10,386 bases of DNA from UBA3775 sp964625275 (GCA_964625275.1 CAZVBH010000078.1:1-10386), one strand, 5' to 3'; counted from the stretch's first letter, positions 1-6,412 are shown. Translations and numbers: made by a program. Notes: generated by a model not told the origin, from the sequence alone.

Positions 1-406
1 TCTTACCTGCATCCTTTGTTGCCTGACGCTGTGCATCGTTGAAATAAGCAGGAACTGTAATAACAGCTTCTGTTACCTCCTGACCAAGATATCCTTCTGC
101 ATCGCCCTTAAGCTTCTGAAGAATCATAGCTGAAATTTCCTGTGGTGTATACTTCTTATCATCAATTGAAACCTTAAAATCAGTTCCCATATGTCTCTTA
201 ATAGAAGAAATTGTCTTGTCGGAATTAGTTACTGCCTGACGCTTTGCAGGCTCACCAACTGCTCTCTCTCCTGTCTTTGTAAATGCTACAACTGAAGGAG
301 TTGTTCTTGAACCCTCAGCATTGGCGATAACAGTGGGCTTTCCACCTTCCATAACAGCTACGCAGCTGTTTGTTGTTCCTAAGTCAATACCAATAATTTT
401 ACTCAT
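1..406 (-). CDS. dnaK: DnaK (Hsp70) molecular chaperone, N-terminal 135 residues; 3' end outside window
   Basis: ATP-dependent cytosolic chaperone that binds exposed hydrophobic segments of unfolded proteins and works with DnaJ and GrpE. The visible part is the start of the nucleotide-binding domain: the phosphate-1 motif GIDLGTTNS at residues 6-14, a lysine at residue 70 matching the catalytic Lys70 of E. coli DnaK, and ITVPAYFNDAQRQATKDAG at about 116-134. The segment after Lys70 runs straight into DFKVSIDDKKYTPQEIS and lacks the roughly 24-residue stretch of Proteobacterial DnaK, which is the Gram-positive form. The start is ATG at 406-404, with GGAGG at 419-415 eight bases upstream. It lies 38 bases after grpE, third gene of the hrcA-grpE-dnaK operon, so it should be under HrcA/CIRCE control. 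The reading frame is open to the window edge; dnaJ would be expected next. Confidence 0.98.
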   Translation of the reverse strand, partial: MSKIIGIDLGTTNSCVAVMEGGKPTVIANAEGSRTTPSVVAFTKTGERAVGEPAKRQAVTNSDKTISSIKRHMGTDFKVSIDDKKYTPQEISAMILQKLKGDAEGYLGQEVTEAVITVPAYFNDAQRQATKDAGK

Positions 407-444
407 TTTCTTTACCTCCATATTTTTTATCAGTATATACTGAA

Positions 445-1110
445 TTAATTTGCTACTTTAACCATGCTGTGTCTAACCACTGCATCTTTATACATATAAC
501 CCTTCTGGAATTCTTCGCAGACTGTATTTTCTCCGAAGCCTTCGTCATCCACATGCATTACTGCATTGTGTAATTCAGGATTAAATTCATTGCCAACAGC
601 TTCAATTGGTGTAACACCTGCATCCTCAAGTGTCTTTACCAGCTGCTTATAGGTTTTTTCAATTCCTGCTGCAAAAGGTTCTTCAAGTCCCTTTTCATCA
701 AGCGTTGCCAAACCTCTTTCAAAGTTATCAATTACAGGAAGAATCTTTTCAATCATGGACTTTGCACCAAGATCAAACATTTGAGATTTTTCCTTTTCAG
801 TTCTCTTTCTGAAATTATCAAATTCAGCCAGATTCCTTGTAACTCTGTCCTTAAGCTCTGCGATTTCTTCGTCACGCTTATCTTTCTTTTTGAATTTTTT
901 ATTTTTCTTAGTTTCTTTTTCAGTCTGTTCATCGATTTCTGCAGCTTCAGCCTGAGTATCATTAGCTTCTTCCTCGGAAGCCGGTGCTTCAGTATTTTCA
1001 GCATTATCAGAAGCTTCTACATTGTCATCAGTGCTCACAGCCTCATCTGTAGCATTGTCTGTTGTTGCTTCCTCTTCCTGCAGTTCTTTATTTTCATTAT
1101 TATCGGCCAC
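445..1110 (-). CDS. grpE: GrpE, nucleotide exchange factor for DnaK
   Basis: Cytosolic co-chaperone that releases ADP from DnaK and so sets the speed of its folding cycle; it acts as a dimer through a long paired helix. The 221 residues fall into four parts: a very acidic, low-complexity N-terminus (about 1-63, with almost no basic residues), a lysine-rich patch (about 66-79), a charged helix leading into LAEFDNFRKRTEKEK (about 94-108), and the C-terminal beta domain with FNPELHNAVMHV (176-187) and FQKGYMYKDAVVRHSMVKV (201-219). These last motifs are diagnostic. The start codon is GTG (1110-1108), chosen because GAGGTGA at 1123-1117 sits six bases upstream and the protein begins there as expected. 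That ribosome site overlaps the hrcA stop codon, so translation of the two may be coupled. Confidence 0.97.
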   Translation of the reverse strand: MADNNENKELQEEEATTDNATDEAVSTDDNVEASDNAENTEAPASEEEANDTQAEAAEIDEQTEKETKKNKKFKKKDKRDEEIAELKDRVTRNLAEFDNFRKRTEKEKSQMFDLGAKSMIEKILPVIDNFERGLATLDEKGLEEPFAAGIEKTYKQLVKTLEDAGVTPIEAVGNEFNPELHNAVMHVDDEGFGENTVCEEFQKGYMYKDAVVRHSMVKVAN

Positions 1111-1124
1111 TTTATCTCACCTCT

Positions 1125-2156
1125 TTATTTTTTTAATATTTTATCCAGCTCGCCCATAAGATTTTTCAGTGAATCAACTACCTTTTCGTAATCCATTCGC
1201 CTTGGTCCTATGATACCGATTTTACCATATACACCCTCTTCGAGCTGGTAAGTTGCAGTTACAACCGAGCAATTTTTAGTAGCTTCAATCGGTGATTCAT
1301 TTCCTATATAAACCTGAATACTTCCATTGCCACTTTCAACAGTCTCAGAGCAAATCAAGTCTCGAAGCTGATCCTTATCTTCTATTACTGAGAGAAGATT
1401 TGAAACCTTACCCTGTTCTACAAGCTCAGGATACTGAAGAATGTTATTCGCTCCGCTTGTATACATCTGTACATCATCTTTTTCATTAAATACCTCAGCA
1501 ATGGCATCAATAATATCGCCAACTACTGTTGTATATCCTATTGACTCTTCCTTCATCTTTTTGATAAGTCCAAGACTTATTTGATTTTGGTCGAGTCCCT
1601 GAAGAAAAGTATTGAACATAATATTAAGCTTGAGAATAACATCATTTTCAATTGTTTCGGTTAATGGTATAACCTTGTTTTTAATTACATTGCCTTCAAG
1701 AACGATAACAGCTAATAATGTAACCTCATCAACCTTTGAGAGCTGTATGAATTTCAGCTTTTTCTCTGAGTAGGTAGGAGTTGTAATCATAGATGCATAA
1801 TGAGTATTATCAGCTATGAGTCTCGCTGCCTCTTTCAGAACCGTATCAAGCTTTTCCTCTTTTTTGTCGAGGAGAACCTTCATATTGGTGATTTCCTGCT
1901 CCTTATCCTGCATCATAAGATCTACATAATAACGATAGCCCTTATCAGTAGGAACTCTGCCGGCTGAGGTATGAGGCTGAGTAATATATCCAAGCTCCTC
2001 CAAATCGCTCATTTCATTACGGATTGTGGCTGAGCTGAGATTAATGTCTTCATACTTAGAAATTGTTCTTGAACCAACAGGCTCGCCGGTATCAAGATAA
2101 TTCCTGATGATGGCAATTAAAATTGATTTTTTTCTTGAATCTAAATCATTGCTCAT
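1125..2156 (-). CDS. hrcA: HrcA, heat-inducible transcription repressor
   Basis: DNA-binding repressor of class I heat-shock genes. It binds the CIRCE inverted repeat as a dimer, and its folding depends on GroEL, so it loses activity when unfolded proteins occupy the chaperonin. The 343-residue length is normal. The N-terminal winged helix is clear (about residues 1-78), with SSATIRNEMSDLEELGYI at 41-58 followed by QPHTSAGRVPTDKGYRYYVD, the family signature. The rest matches the GAF-like and dimerisation region, ending with YGKIGIIGPRRMDYEKV. The start is ATG at 2156-2154 with GGAGAG at 2166-2161. It is the first gene of the hrcA-grpE-dnaK operon and lies about 145 bases downstream of the predicted transcription start, with a perfect CIRCE in its own leader. 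It therefore almost certainly represses itself. Confidence 0.98.
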   Translation of the reverse strand: MSNDLDSRKKSILIAIIRNYLDTGEPVGSRTISKYEDINLSSATIRNEMSDLEELGYITQPHTSAGRVPTDKGYRYYVDLMMQDKEQEITNMKVLLDKKEEKLDTVLKEAARLIADNTHYASMITTPTYSEKKLKFIQLSKVDEVTLLAVIVLEGNVIKNKVIPLTETIENDVILKLNIMFNTFLQGLDQNQISLGLIKKMKEESIGYTTVVGDIIDAIAEVFNEKDDVQMYTSGANNILQYPELVEQGKVSNLLSVIEDKDQLRDLICSETVESGNGSIQVYIGNESPIEATKNCSVVTATYQLEEGVYGKIGIIGPRRMDYEKVVDSLKNLMGELDKILKK

Positions 2157-2267
2157 GACGCTCTCCGTTTCTTAATCAATTCATTCAATAACAGCTTACA
2201 ACATCTTCACCTTTAGCTTTTAATCTTAGCTTAGTAAATAGTGATGATTTTATAAGTTTTATTGATT

Positions 2268-2296
2268 GTTAGCACTCGTTCATTTAGAGTGCTAAC
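2268..2296 (-). promoter_or_regulatory. CIRCE operator (HrcA binding site)
   Basis: The perfect inverted repeat TTAGCACTC, nine bases, GAGTGCTAA occupies 2269-2295. It extends by one further G:C pair at each end (2268 and 2296). This is the exact CIRCE consensus known from Firmicutes heat-shock operons. It begins about five bases after the predicted transcription start, so bound HrcA would block the initial transcribed region, and the element also lies in the 5' leader of the hrcA mRNA. The first gene downstream encodes HrcA itself, which closes the feedback loop. Confidence 0.98.
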
Positions 2297-2308
2297 ATCC
2301 ATATGTGT

Positions 2309-2337
2309 AAGTTAACACCATCTAGCGTTTTTGTCAA
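2309..2337 (-). promoter_or_regulatory. Promoter of the hrcA-grpE-dnaK operon (sigma-A type)
   Basis: Read on the minus strand, a perfect -35 box TTGACA (2337-2332) is followed by a 17-base spacer and a weak -10 box TAACTT (2314-2309). The -10 is strengthened by an extended TG one base upstream (2317-2316). Transcription would start near 2302, just before CIRCE. The strong -35 with a compensated -10 suits a vegetative promoter controlled mainly by a repressor. No alternative heat-shock sigma site is apparent. Confidence 0.8.
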
Positions 2338-2371
2338 GCCTCAAATACAATTTTTTTTAAATTTTATCAAA

Positions 2372-2406
2372 ATTACAAAACCCTCTGCAACTTAAAGCAG
2401 AGGGTT
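2372..2406 (-). terminator. Intrinsic terminator after hemW
   Basis: A perfect 10-bp stem (2397-2406 pairing with 2379-2388, arms AACCCTCTGC and GCAGAGGGTT read on the minus strand) encloses an 8-base loop. It is followed by a run of TTTTGTAATTTT on the transcript side. The run is interrupted, so the signal is good rather than perfect. It lies about 90 bases beyond the hemW stop and about 35 bases before the hrcA promoter, separating the two units. Bases 2408-2498 between hemW and this hairpin hold nothing else I can recognise. Confidence 0.82.
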
Positions 2407-2498
2407 AAACTCATATTCTTATCAATTATTTTCTTATCAACCAGAATAATTCTAATTTACTAACGTCATCACAATTCCAAAATCAACCGGCTTCTAAC

Positions 2499-3776
2499 TC
2501 ATACAAAGTTGCATAATATGGAATTACTGACGAGAAATCCTTCCGTTGTAAAGCAATAACCCAAATCAGTCTTTCTCACCAGGTCAGGTACATATTTTTC
2601 AAGAATTGCACGCTTTGACTCTGGAAATTCTTCATTAAAGAGCAGTTTATATTTATTTAAGTCTATGCCTTTTTTAGTTCTCATGCCAAGAAATACAAAT
2701 TCTGACTTTCTTTCCTCTAAGCTGATTTCCCTTTTCGTTACTTCAAACGGATTTTCAATATATTTTTGCAAATCAGTCTGTTTTTTCATTCTGACACCAT
2801 TCAGATAACCGACAGCTCCCAGACCACAGCCAATGTATGGAGCTCCTGTCCAATATCCTAAATTATGCCTGGATTCAAAGCCGGGTTTTGAATAATTTGA
2901 AATTTCATACTGGGCATATCCATTACCTTCGAGAAATTCTACCGTCTTTAAATAAATATCAGCCTGAATATCTTCATCAAACTCAAAGCCACTTTCAGGC
3001 CCAAAGGTCTGATAAAAAGGAGTATTTTCTTCTATTATAAGTTCATAGGCTGATATATGCTCAGGTGAAAGGCTAACAGCTTTTTCCAAATTTTGTAAAA
3101 AGTCAGAAAGCTTTTGACCGGGCAGACCCTGAATAAGATCCAAGCTGATGTTTGAAAAGCCTGCCTTTCTTAGAATCTCATAGGCATCATAAATCTGACT
3201 TTCATTATGAGCCCTTCCTAAAAGTCTTAGTTCATTATCATTAAAGGACTGGACACCCATGCTGATTCGATTAATTCCCAGTTTTCTGTAAGCTGATGCC
3301 TTTTCCTTTGTAACAACACATGGATTCGTTTCTAAGGTTATTTCTGCGTCAGGCAAAATGCTAAAGCTTTGATAGACACAGTCTAGTATTTTTTCAAGCG
3401 ATATAGGTGTAAGTAAGCCGGGAGTGCCCCCTCCAATATATATTGTTTCAATTTGTTTATCCTTCTGAATTTCAGAAATGACATCTGATTCTTTTCTCTC
3501 TTTATCCTTTGGCAGTTGCACTTCAGAATCAATTATATTAATTTTTTTGGATTTTAATATATTTATTTTTTCAGCATTTAATCTGTTTGTATATACTTCG
3601 TGACGTCTGTCTGACTCTTCATTACCTGATTGATATAATTTTGCAGCTTCAGCTGCAATATCATTTTTAAGTGCAGCTATATAATTTGAAATCATATCCT
3701 GCTTGCAATCCCAGGAAAGAAAATCGCAATACTTACATTTTTGCACACAAAAAGGAATATGCATATATAATTCCAT
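2499..3776 (-). CDS. hemW: HemW, radical-SAM heme chaperone (HemN-like family)
   Basis: Radical S-adenosylmethionine protein that binds heme and is thought to deliver it to target proteins; it was long annotated as oxygen-independent coproporphyrinogen oxidase. The iron-sulfur motif CVQKCKYC is at residues 10-17 and is followed by DF, as in HemW, not by the extra cysteine of true HemN. GGGTP (115-119), LETNP (148-152), MGVQSFND (173-180) and the heme-binding signature HNLGYW (304-309) support HemW. A short winged C-terminus follows. The start is ATG at 3776-3774, with AGGAG at 3789-3785 eight bases upstream. At 425 residues it is longer than the usual 375-400 because of a charged insertion at about residues 47-107. 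It follows lepA and precedes hrcA, the order known from Bacillus, but terminators on both sides suggest it is transcribed separately. Confidence 0.95.
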   Translation of the reverse strand: MELYMHIPFCVQKCKYCDFLSWDCKQDMISNYIAALKNDIAAEAAKLYQSGNEESDRRHEVYTNRLNAEKINILKSKKINIIDSEVQLPKDKERKESDVISEIQKDKQIETIYIGGGTPGLLTPISLEKILDCVYQSFSILPDAEITLETNPCVVTKEKASAYRKLGINRISMGVQSFNDNELRLLGRAHNESQIYDAYEILRKAGFSNISLDLIQGLPGQKLSDFLQNLEKAVSLSPEHISAYELIIEENTPFYQTFGPESGFEFDEDIQADIYLKTVEFLEGNGYAQYEISNYSKPGFESRHNLGYWTGAPYIGCGLGAVGYLNGVRMKKQTDLQKYIENPFEVTKREISLEERKSEFVFLGMRTKKGIDLNKYKLLFNEEFPESKRAILEKYVPDLVRKTDLGYCFTTEGFLVSNSILCNFV

Positions 3777-3841
3777 CAGATGTACTCCTTCCCAACCTTA
3801 GTCTCCTCTTAGCTAATGAATAGCTTTTTGAAGGACTATTT
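3777..3841 (-). promoter_or_regulatory. hemW upstream region with ribosome binding site; no clear promoter
   Basis: The 65 bases between the lepA terminator and hemW must hold the hemW promoter if that terminator is efficient. I find a good ribosome binding site (AAGGAG, 3790-3785) but no convincing pair of -35 and -10 boxes. hemW may therefore depend partly on read-through from lepA, or on a weak promoter I cannot define. Confidence 0.35.
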
Positions 3842-3869
3842 AAAAAGCCCCATGAAAACATGAGGCTTT
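3839..3869 (-). terminator. Intrinsic terminator after lepA
   Basis: On the minus strand AAAGCCTCATG (3869-3859), the loop TTTT and CATGGGGCTTT (3854-3844) form an 11-bp stem with one G:U pair. It runs into a short T tract (TTTTT, 3846-3842). It begins 11 bases after the lepA stop codon. Stem strength, tight loop and position all fit Rho-independent termination. Confidence 0.85.
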
Positions 3870-3879
3870 AATGTTATTT

Positions 3880-5691
3880 TTATTCATCGTCAAGCTTAAG
3901 AACGCTCATAAATGCCTTCTGAGGAATTTCTACATTTCCAACCTGACGCATTCTCTTCTTTCCTTCCTTCTGCTTTTCAAGAAGCTTTTTCTTACGTGTA
4001 ATGTCACCGCCATAGCACTTTGCAAGCACATCCTTACGCATAGCCTTTACTGTCTCACGAGCAATTACTTTTCCTCCGACAGCTGCCTGTATCGGAATTT
4101 CAAAGAGATGTCTTGGGATTTCTTCTTTAAGCTTCTCACACATTCTTCTTCCACGTTCATAGGATGAATCCGCATGAACTATAAATGAAAGTGCATCAAC
4201 CTCTTCTTTGTTGATGAGAATATCCAGCTTTTCAAGCTTGCTAGGCACATATCCTTTTATTTCATAGTCAAAGGATGCATATCCACGCGATCTTGATTTC
4301 AAAGCATCAAAGAAATCATAAATAATTTCGTTGAGTGGAAGCTCATATTTTAAAAGAGCTCTAGTGGACTCAATATATTCCATGCCAAGATAGACTCCTC
4401 GTCTTTCCTGGCAAAGCTTCATAATTGCACCGACAAATTCTGTAGTGACCATGATTTCTGCACTAACTATCGGTTCTTCCATATGTTCGATTTCCGAAGG
4501 ATCCGGAAGATTGGATGGATTAGTAATTTCAACAACCTCTCCATCTGTCTTGAACACTTTATAGATAACACTTGGTGCAGTTGTAACAAGGTCAAGATCA
4601 TACTCTCTTTCAAGTCTTTCCTGAATAATTTCAAGATGAAGTAGTCCAAGGAAACCACATCTGAAGCCAAAGCCAAGTGCGATACTTGTCTCAGGTTCAT
4701 ACTGAAGTGCAGCATCATTAAGCTGAAGCTTTTCAAGGGCATCCCTTAAATCACCATACTTAGCACCATCTGCAGGATACAGGCCACAGTAAACCATCGG
4801 ATTTACCTTTTTATAGCCTGGGAGTGGCGTGGTTGCAGGATTTTCTGCATCTGTAACAGTATCGCCGACTCTTGTATCATGAACATTTTTTAGAGAAGCC
4901 ATGATATAGCCAACCATTCCTGCTTCAAGCTCGTCACAAGGAATAAATTTTCCCGGTCCAAAGGTACCAATTTCAACTACATCAGCTTCTGCTCCTGTAG
5001 CCATCATTCTAATCCTTGAATCTGTTGTAATTCTTCCTTCTTTAACTCTACAGAAAATAATTACTCCCTTATAAGAATCATAGACAGAATCAAAAATAAG
5101 CGCCTGAAGTGGTTTTGTCTTATCGCCCTTTGGTGCAGGGACTTTCTTGACTATCTGTTCAAGAACCGCCTCTATATTTATACCATTCTTAGCTGAAATT
5201 AGAGGTGCATCATGTGCTTCAATGCCAATAACGTCCTCGATTTCATTAATTACTCTTTCCGGCTCTGCACTAGGGAGGTCAATTTTATTAATAACAGGAA
5301 CTATTTCAAGGTCATGATCCAATGCAAGATAAACATTTGCAAGCGTCTGAGCCTCGACTCCCTGCGCCGCATCAACCACAAGTATTGCACCTTCACAGGC
5401 AGCAAGACTTCGGCTAACCTCATAATTAAAATCAACGTGACCCGGTGTATCAATAAGATTAAAGATATATTCCTCTCCATCCTGTGCCTTATAAACAGCA
5501 CGGACTGTCTGAGCCTTAATTGTAATTCCTCTTTCTCTTTCGAGATCCATATTGTCAAGAACCTGACTTTGCATTTCCCTGGCAGTCAGAACACCGGTTT
5601 TCTCGATAATTCGATCAGCCAGTGTGGATTTTCCATGATCAATATGTGCTATTATGCAAAAATTTCTAATTTTACTCTGATCGTAGCCCAT
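3880..5691 (-). CDS. lepA: LepA, elongation factor 4 (translational GTPase)
   Basis: Ribosome-dependent GTPase related to EF-G. It has been linked to back-translocation and, more recently, to 30S assembly and initiation. The full-length 603 residues match the family. The GTPase motifs are all present: AHIDHGKST (15-23), ERGITI (53-58), DTPGHVDF (81-88), NKID (135-138) and SAK (166-168). The EF-G-like domains follow, then the LepA-specific C-terminal domain with CYGGDITRKKKLLEKQKEGK and a basic tail ending in FMSVLKLDDE. It lacks EF-G domain IV, which excludes FusA. The start is ATG at 5691-5689. The nearest ribosome site, GGAG at 5707-5704, lies 12 bases away, longer than its neighbours have. 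It stands between a structured intergenic element upstream and its own terminator downstream, so it is probably monocistronic. Confidence 0.98.
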   Translation of the reverse strand: MGYDQSKIRNFCIIAHIDHGKSTLADRIIEKTGVLTAREMQSQVLDNMDLERERGITIKAQTVRAVYKAQDGEEYIFNLIDTPGHVDFNYEVSRSLAACEGAILVVDAAQGVEAQTLANVYLALDHDLEIVPVINKIDLPSAEPERVINEIEDVIGIEAHDAPLISAKNGINIEAVLEQIVKKVPAPKGDKTKPLQALIFDSVYDSYKGVIIFCRVKEGRITTDSRIRMMATGAEADVVEIGTFGPGKFIPCDELEAGMVGYIMASLKNVHDTRVGDTVTDAENPATTPLPGYKKVNPMVYCGLYPADGAKYGDLRDALEKLQLNDAALQYEPETSIALGFGFRCGFLGLLHLEIIQERLEREYDLDLVTTAPSVIYKVFKTDGEVVEITNPSNLPDPSEIEHMEEPIVSAEIMVTTEFVGAIMKLCQERRGVYLGMEYIESTRALLKYELPLNEIIYDFFDALKSRSRGYASFDYEIKGYVPSKLEKLDILINKEEVDALSFIVHADSSYERGRRMCEKLKEEIPRHLFEIPIQAAVGGKVIARETVKAMRKDVLAKCYGGDITRKKKLLEKQKEGKKRMRQVGNVEIPQKAFMSVLKLDDE

Positions 5692-5719
5692 TTATATTTT
5701 CTACTCCGATTTATTATCC

Positions 5720-5747
5720 TTTATAAAAGCTAACACTTTTTAAGCAA
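5720..5747 (-). promoter_or_regulatory. Candidate lepA promoter
   Basis: On the minus strand TTGCTT (5747-5742), a 16-base spacer and TATAAA (5725-5720) form a plausible but imperfect sigma-A promoter about 20-30 bases before the lepA ribosome site. A second -10-like GATAAT lies at 5719-5714 but would leave almost no leader. Some promoter is needed because rpsO upstream ends in a strong terminator. The left arm of the outermost inverted repeat (5730-5738) falls inside this spacer. Confidence 0.4.
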
Positions 5748-5979
5748 TTTAACCTTATCTGAAAAGTCCCCGCTTCTTAAGCGGTAATATGTTACCCAAA
5801 AGTCTAGCTTTTGGGATAACATGACTTTTCAGCATCAGTAGGAGGCTGGACTCCTACTGATGAGCCACGAAGTGGCCTTAAGGTTATGAGCAAGTAGCGA
5901 AGCGGATTGCGAATATTCGCTTTGATAATCAGCAAGAGGTACTCCTGCTGATAAGCCAAAAAGCGGCTTTAAGTGTTAG
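5730..5979. repeat. Nested inverted-repeat element, about 250 bp, unknown function
   Basis: This stretch holds no gene but has a dense set of perfect or near-perfect inverted repeats: outermost CTAACACTT/AAGTGTTAG (5730-5738/5971-5979); TAACCTTA/TAAGGTTA (5750-5757/5879-5886); CTGAAAAGTC/GACTTTTCAG (5759-5768/5823-5832). This last stem encloses CCGCTT/AAGCGG (5770-5775/5779-5784) and a 14-bp stem with one bulge (5789-5802/5808-5822). Then come a perfect 12-bp hairpin (5833-5844/5851-5862), GCCAC/GTGGC (5864-5868/5872-5876), the palindrome GCGAATATTCGC (5909-5920), and a second hairpin pair (5928-5952 and 5953-5969). The layout suggests either a multibranched RNA or a small palindromic mobile repeat with terminal inverted repeats. 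I cannot match it to a named RNA family. No strand can be assigned, though both flanking genes point to the minus strand. Confidence 0.8.
5834..5974. repeat. Two diverged copies of a hairpin module inside the structured element
   Basis: Bases 5834-5883 and 5928-5974 align over 44 positions with 35 identical and a 3-base difference in the loop. Each copy is a long hairpin (ATCAG...CTGAT arms) followed by a short AGCC...GGC hairpin and TTAAG. One base pair differs in a compensatory way (T5839:A5856 against C5933:G5947); another position pairs in the first copy but not the second. A shorter, looser echo of the AGCC/CGAAG part is seen at 5895-5907. The copies suggest duplication with partial retention of structure. 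Confidence 0.7.
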
Positions 5980-5992
5980 TAGTTAAGCTTTG

Positions 5993-6026
5993 ACAAAAAC
6001 ACCCGATACATTTAATGCATCGGGTG
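5993..6026 (-). terminator. Intrinsic terminator after rpsO
   Basis: On the minus strand CACCCGATGCA (6026-6016), the loop TTAAA and TGTATCGGGTG (6010-6000) make an 11-bp stem with one G:U pair. TTTTTG (5999-5994) follows directly. It begins 24 bases after the rpsO stop codon. It is a strong, canonical Rho-independent terminator and closes the rpsO unit. Confidence 0.9.
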
Positions 6027-6050
6027 AAATTTACAATAAGCAACCAAATA

Positions 6051-6317
6051 TTACTTTCTGATTCCAAGTCTTTCGATAAGTGAACGATAAGCCTCGATAT
6101 CCTTTGACTTAAGGTAATTAAGAAGACCACGTCTCTTACCAACGAGCATTAAAAGACCACGTCTTGAATGATGATCGTTGTTGTTTGCCTTTAAGTGCTC
6201 AGTAAGCTCCTTAATTCTATAAGTAAGGAGAGCTACCTGAACTTCTGTAGAACCTGTATCCTCAGGTGTCTTGCCATACTCAGCGATAATTGCTGCTTTT
6301 GTTTCTTTGCTAATCAT
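6051..6317 (-). CDS. rpsO: Ribosomal protein S15
   Basis: Small-subunit ribosomal protein that binds the 16S rRNA central domain at a three-way junction early in 30S assembly and contributes to a bridge with the large subunit. The 88 residues match the family length. The signatures are TGSTEVQVALLTYRI (about 21-35), the HSRRGLLMLVGKRRGLLNYL block (50-69) and a C-terminus ending in ERLGIRK. The start is ATG at 6317-6315, giving MISKETK. GGAGG at 6330-6326 lies eight bases upstream; an in-frame ATG at 6332 overlaps this ribosome site and is not the start. The gene follows ribF, as in many Firmicutes, with its own promoter, a structured leader and a terminator. The pnp gene that often follows rpsO is absent; lepA comes next. 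Confidence 0.98.
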   Translation of the reverse strand: MISKETKAAIIAEYGKTPEDTGSTEVQVALLTYRIKELTEHLKANNNDHHSRRGLLMLVGKRRGLLNYLKSKDIEAYRSLIERLGIRK

Positions 6318-6344
6318 AATGATTACCTCCATATAAAATTTTCG

Positions 6345-6394
6345 CCAATCACTAAGCCAAGGCTGAGGTTTTATACCCTATGACTGAGTGATGG
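6345..6394 (-). promoter_or_regulatory. Candidate S15 autoregulatory leader (rpsO 5' UTR structure)
   Basis: The rpsO leader can fold into a three-way junction. CCATCACT (6394-6387) pairs with AGTGAT-T-GG (6353-6345, one bulged base). Inside are a hairpin built from AGGGT (6379-6375) and ACCT (6369-6366) and a small hairpin AGC-CTTG-GCT (6364-6355). S15 is known to repress its own mRNA in several bacterial groups by binding leader structures that resemble its rRNA junction, so position and shape both fit. I cannot confirm the specific recognition bases. Confidence 0.45.
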
Positions 6395-6412
6395 TCATGC
6401 ACAAACATTGAA

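Noticed and set aside
781..1191. Plus-strand open frame rich in Phe, Ser and Ile opposite grpE, resembling a membrane protein
   Set aside because: It is the complement of the Glu/Lys/Asp-rich GrpE N-terminus, which produces Phe/Ser/Leu-rich antisense frames; there is no sign of its own gene structure.
2499..3776. Annotation of this gene as HemN, oxygen-independent coproporphyrinogen dehydrogenase
   Set aside because: The cysteine motif is followed by DF in place of the extra Cys of HemN, and the HNxxYW heme-binding signature is present, which fits HemW.
5212..5733. Long plus-strand open frame opposite the start of lepA
   Set aside because: It is antisense to the strongly conserved GTPase domain, has no family features, and has the Cys/Asn/Ile-rich composition expected of a shadow frame.
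5770..5822. Hairpins of the structured element as a second terminator for rpsO or lepA
   Set aside because: None is followed by a T tract on either strand, and a strong rpsO terminator already exists at 5993-6026.
5990..6018. Perfect TTGACA on the plus strand near the rpsO terminator
   Set aside because: There is no acceptable -10 box at 16-18 bases, and the region is the terminator hairpin; it appears fortuitous.
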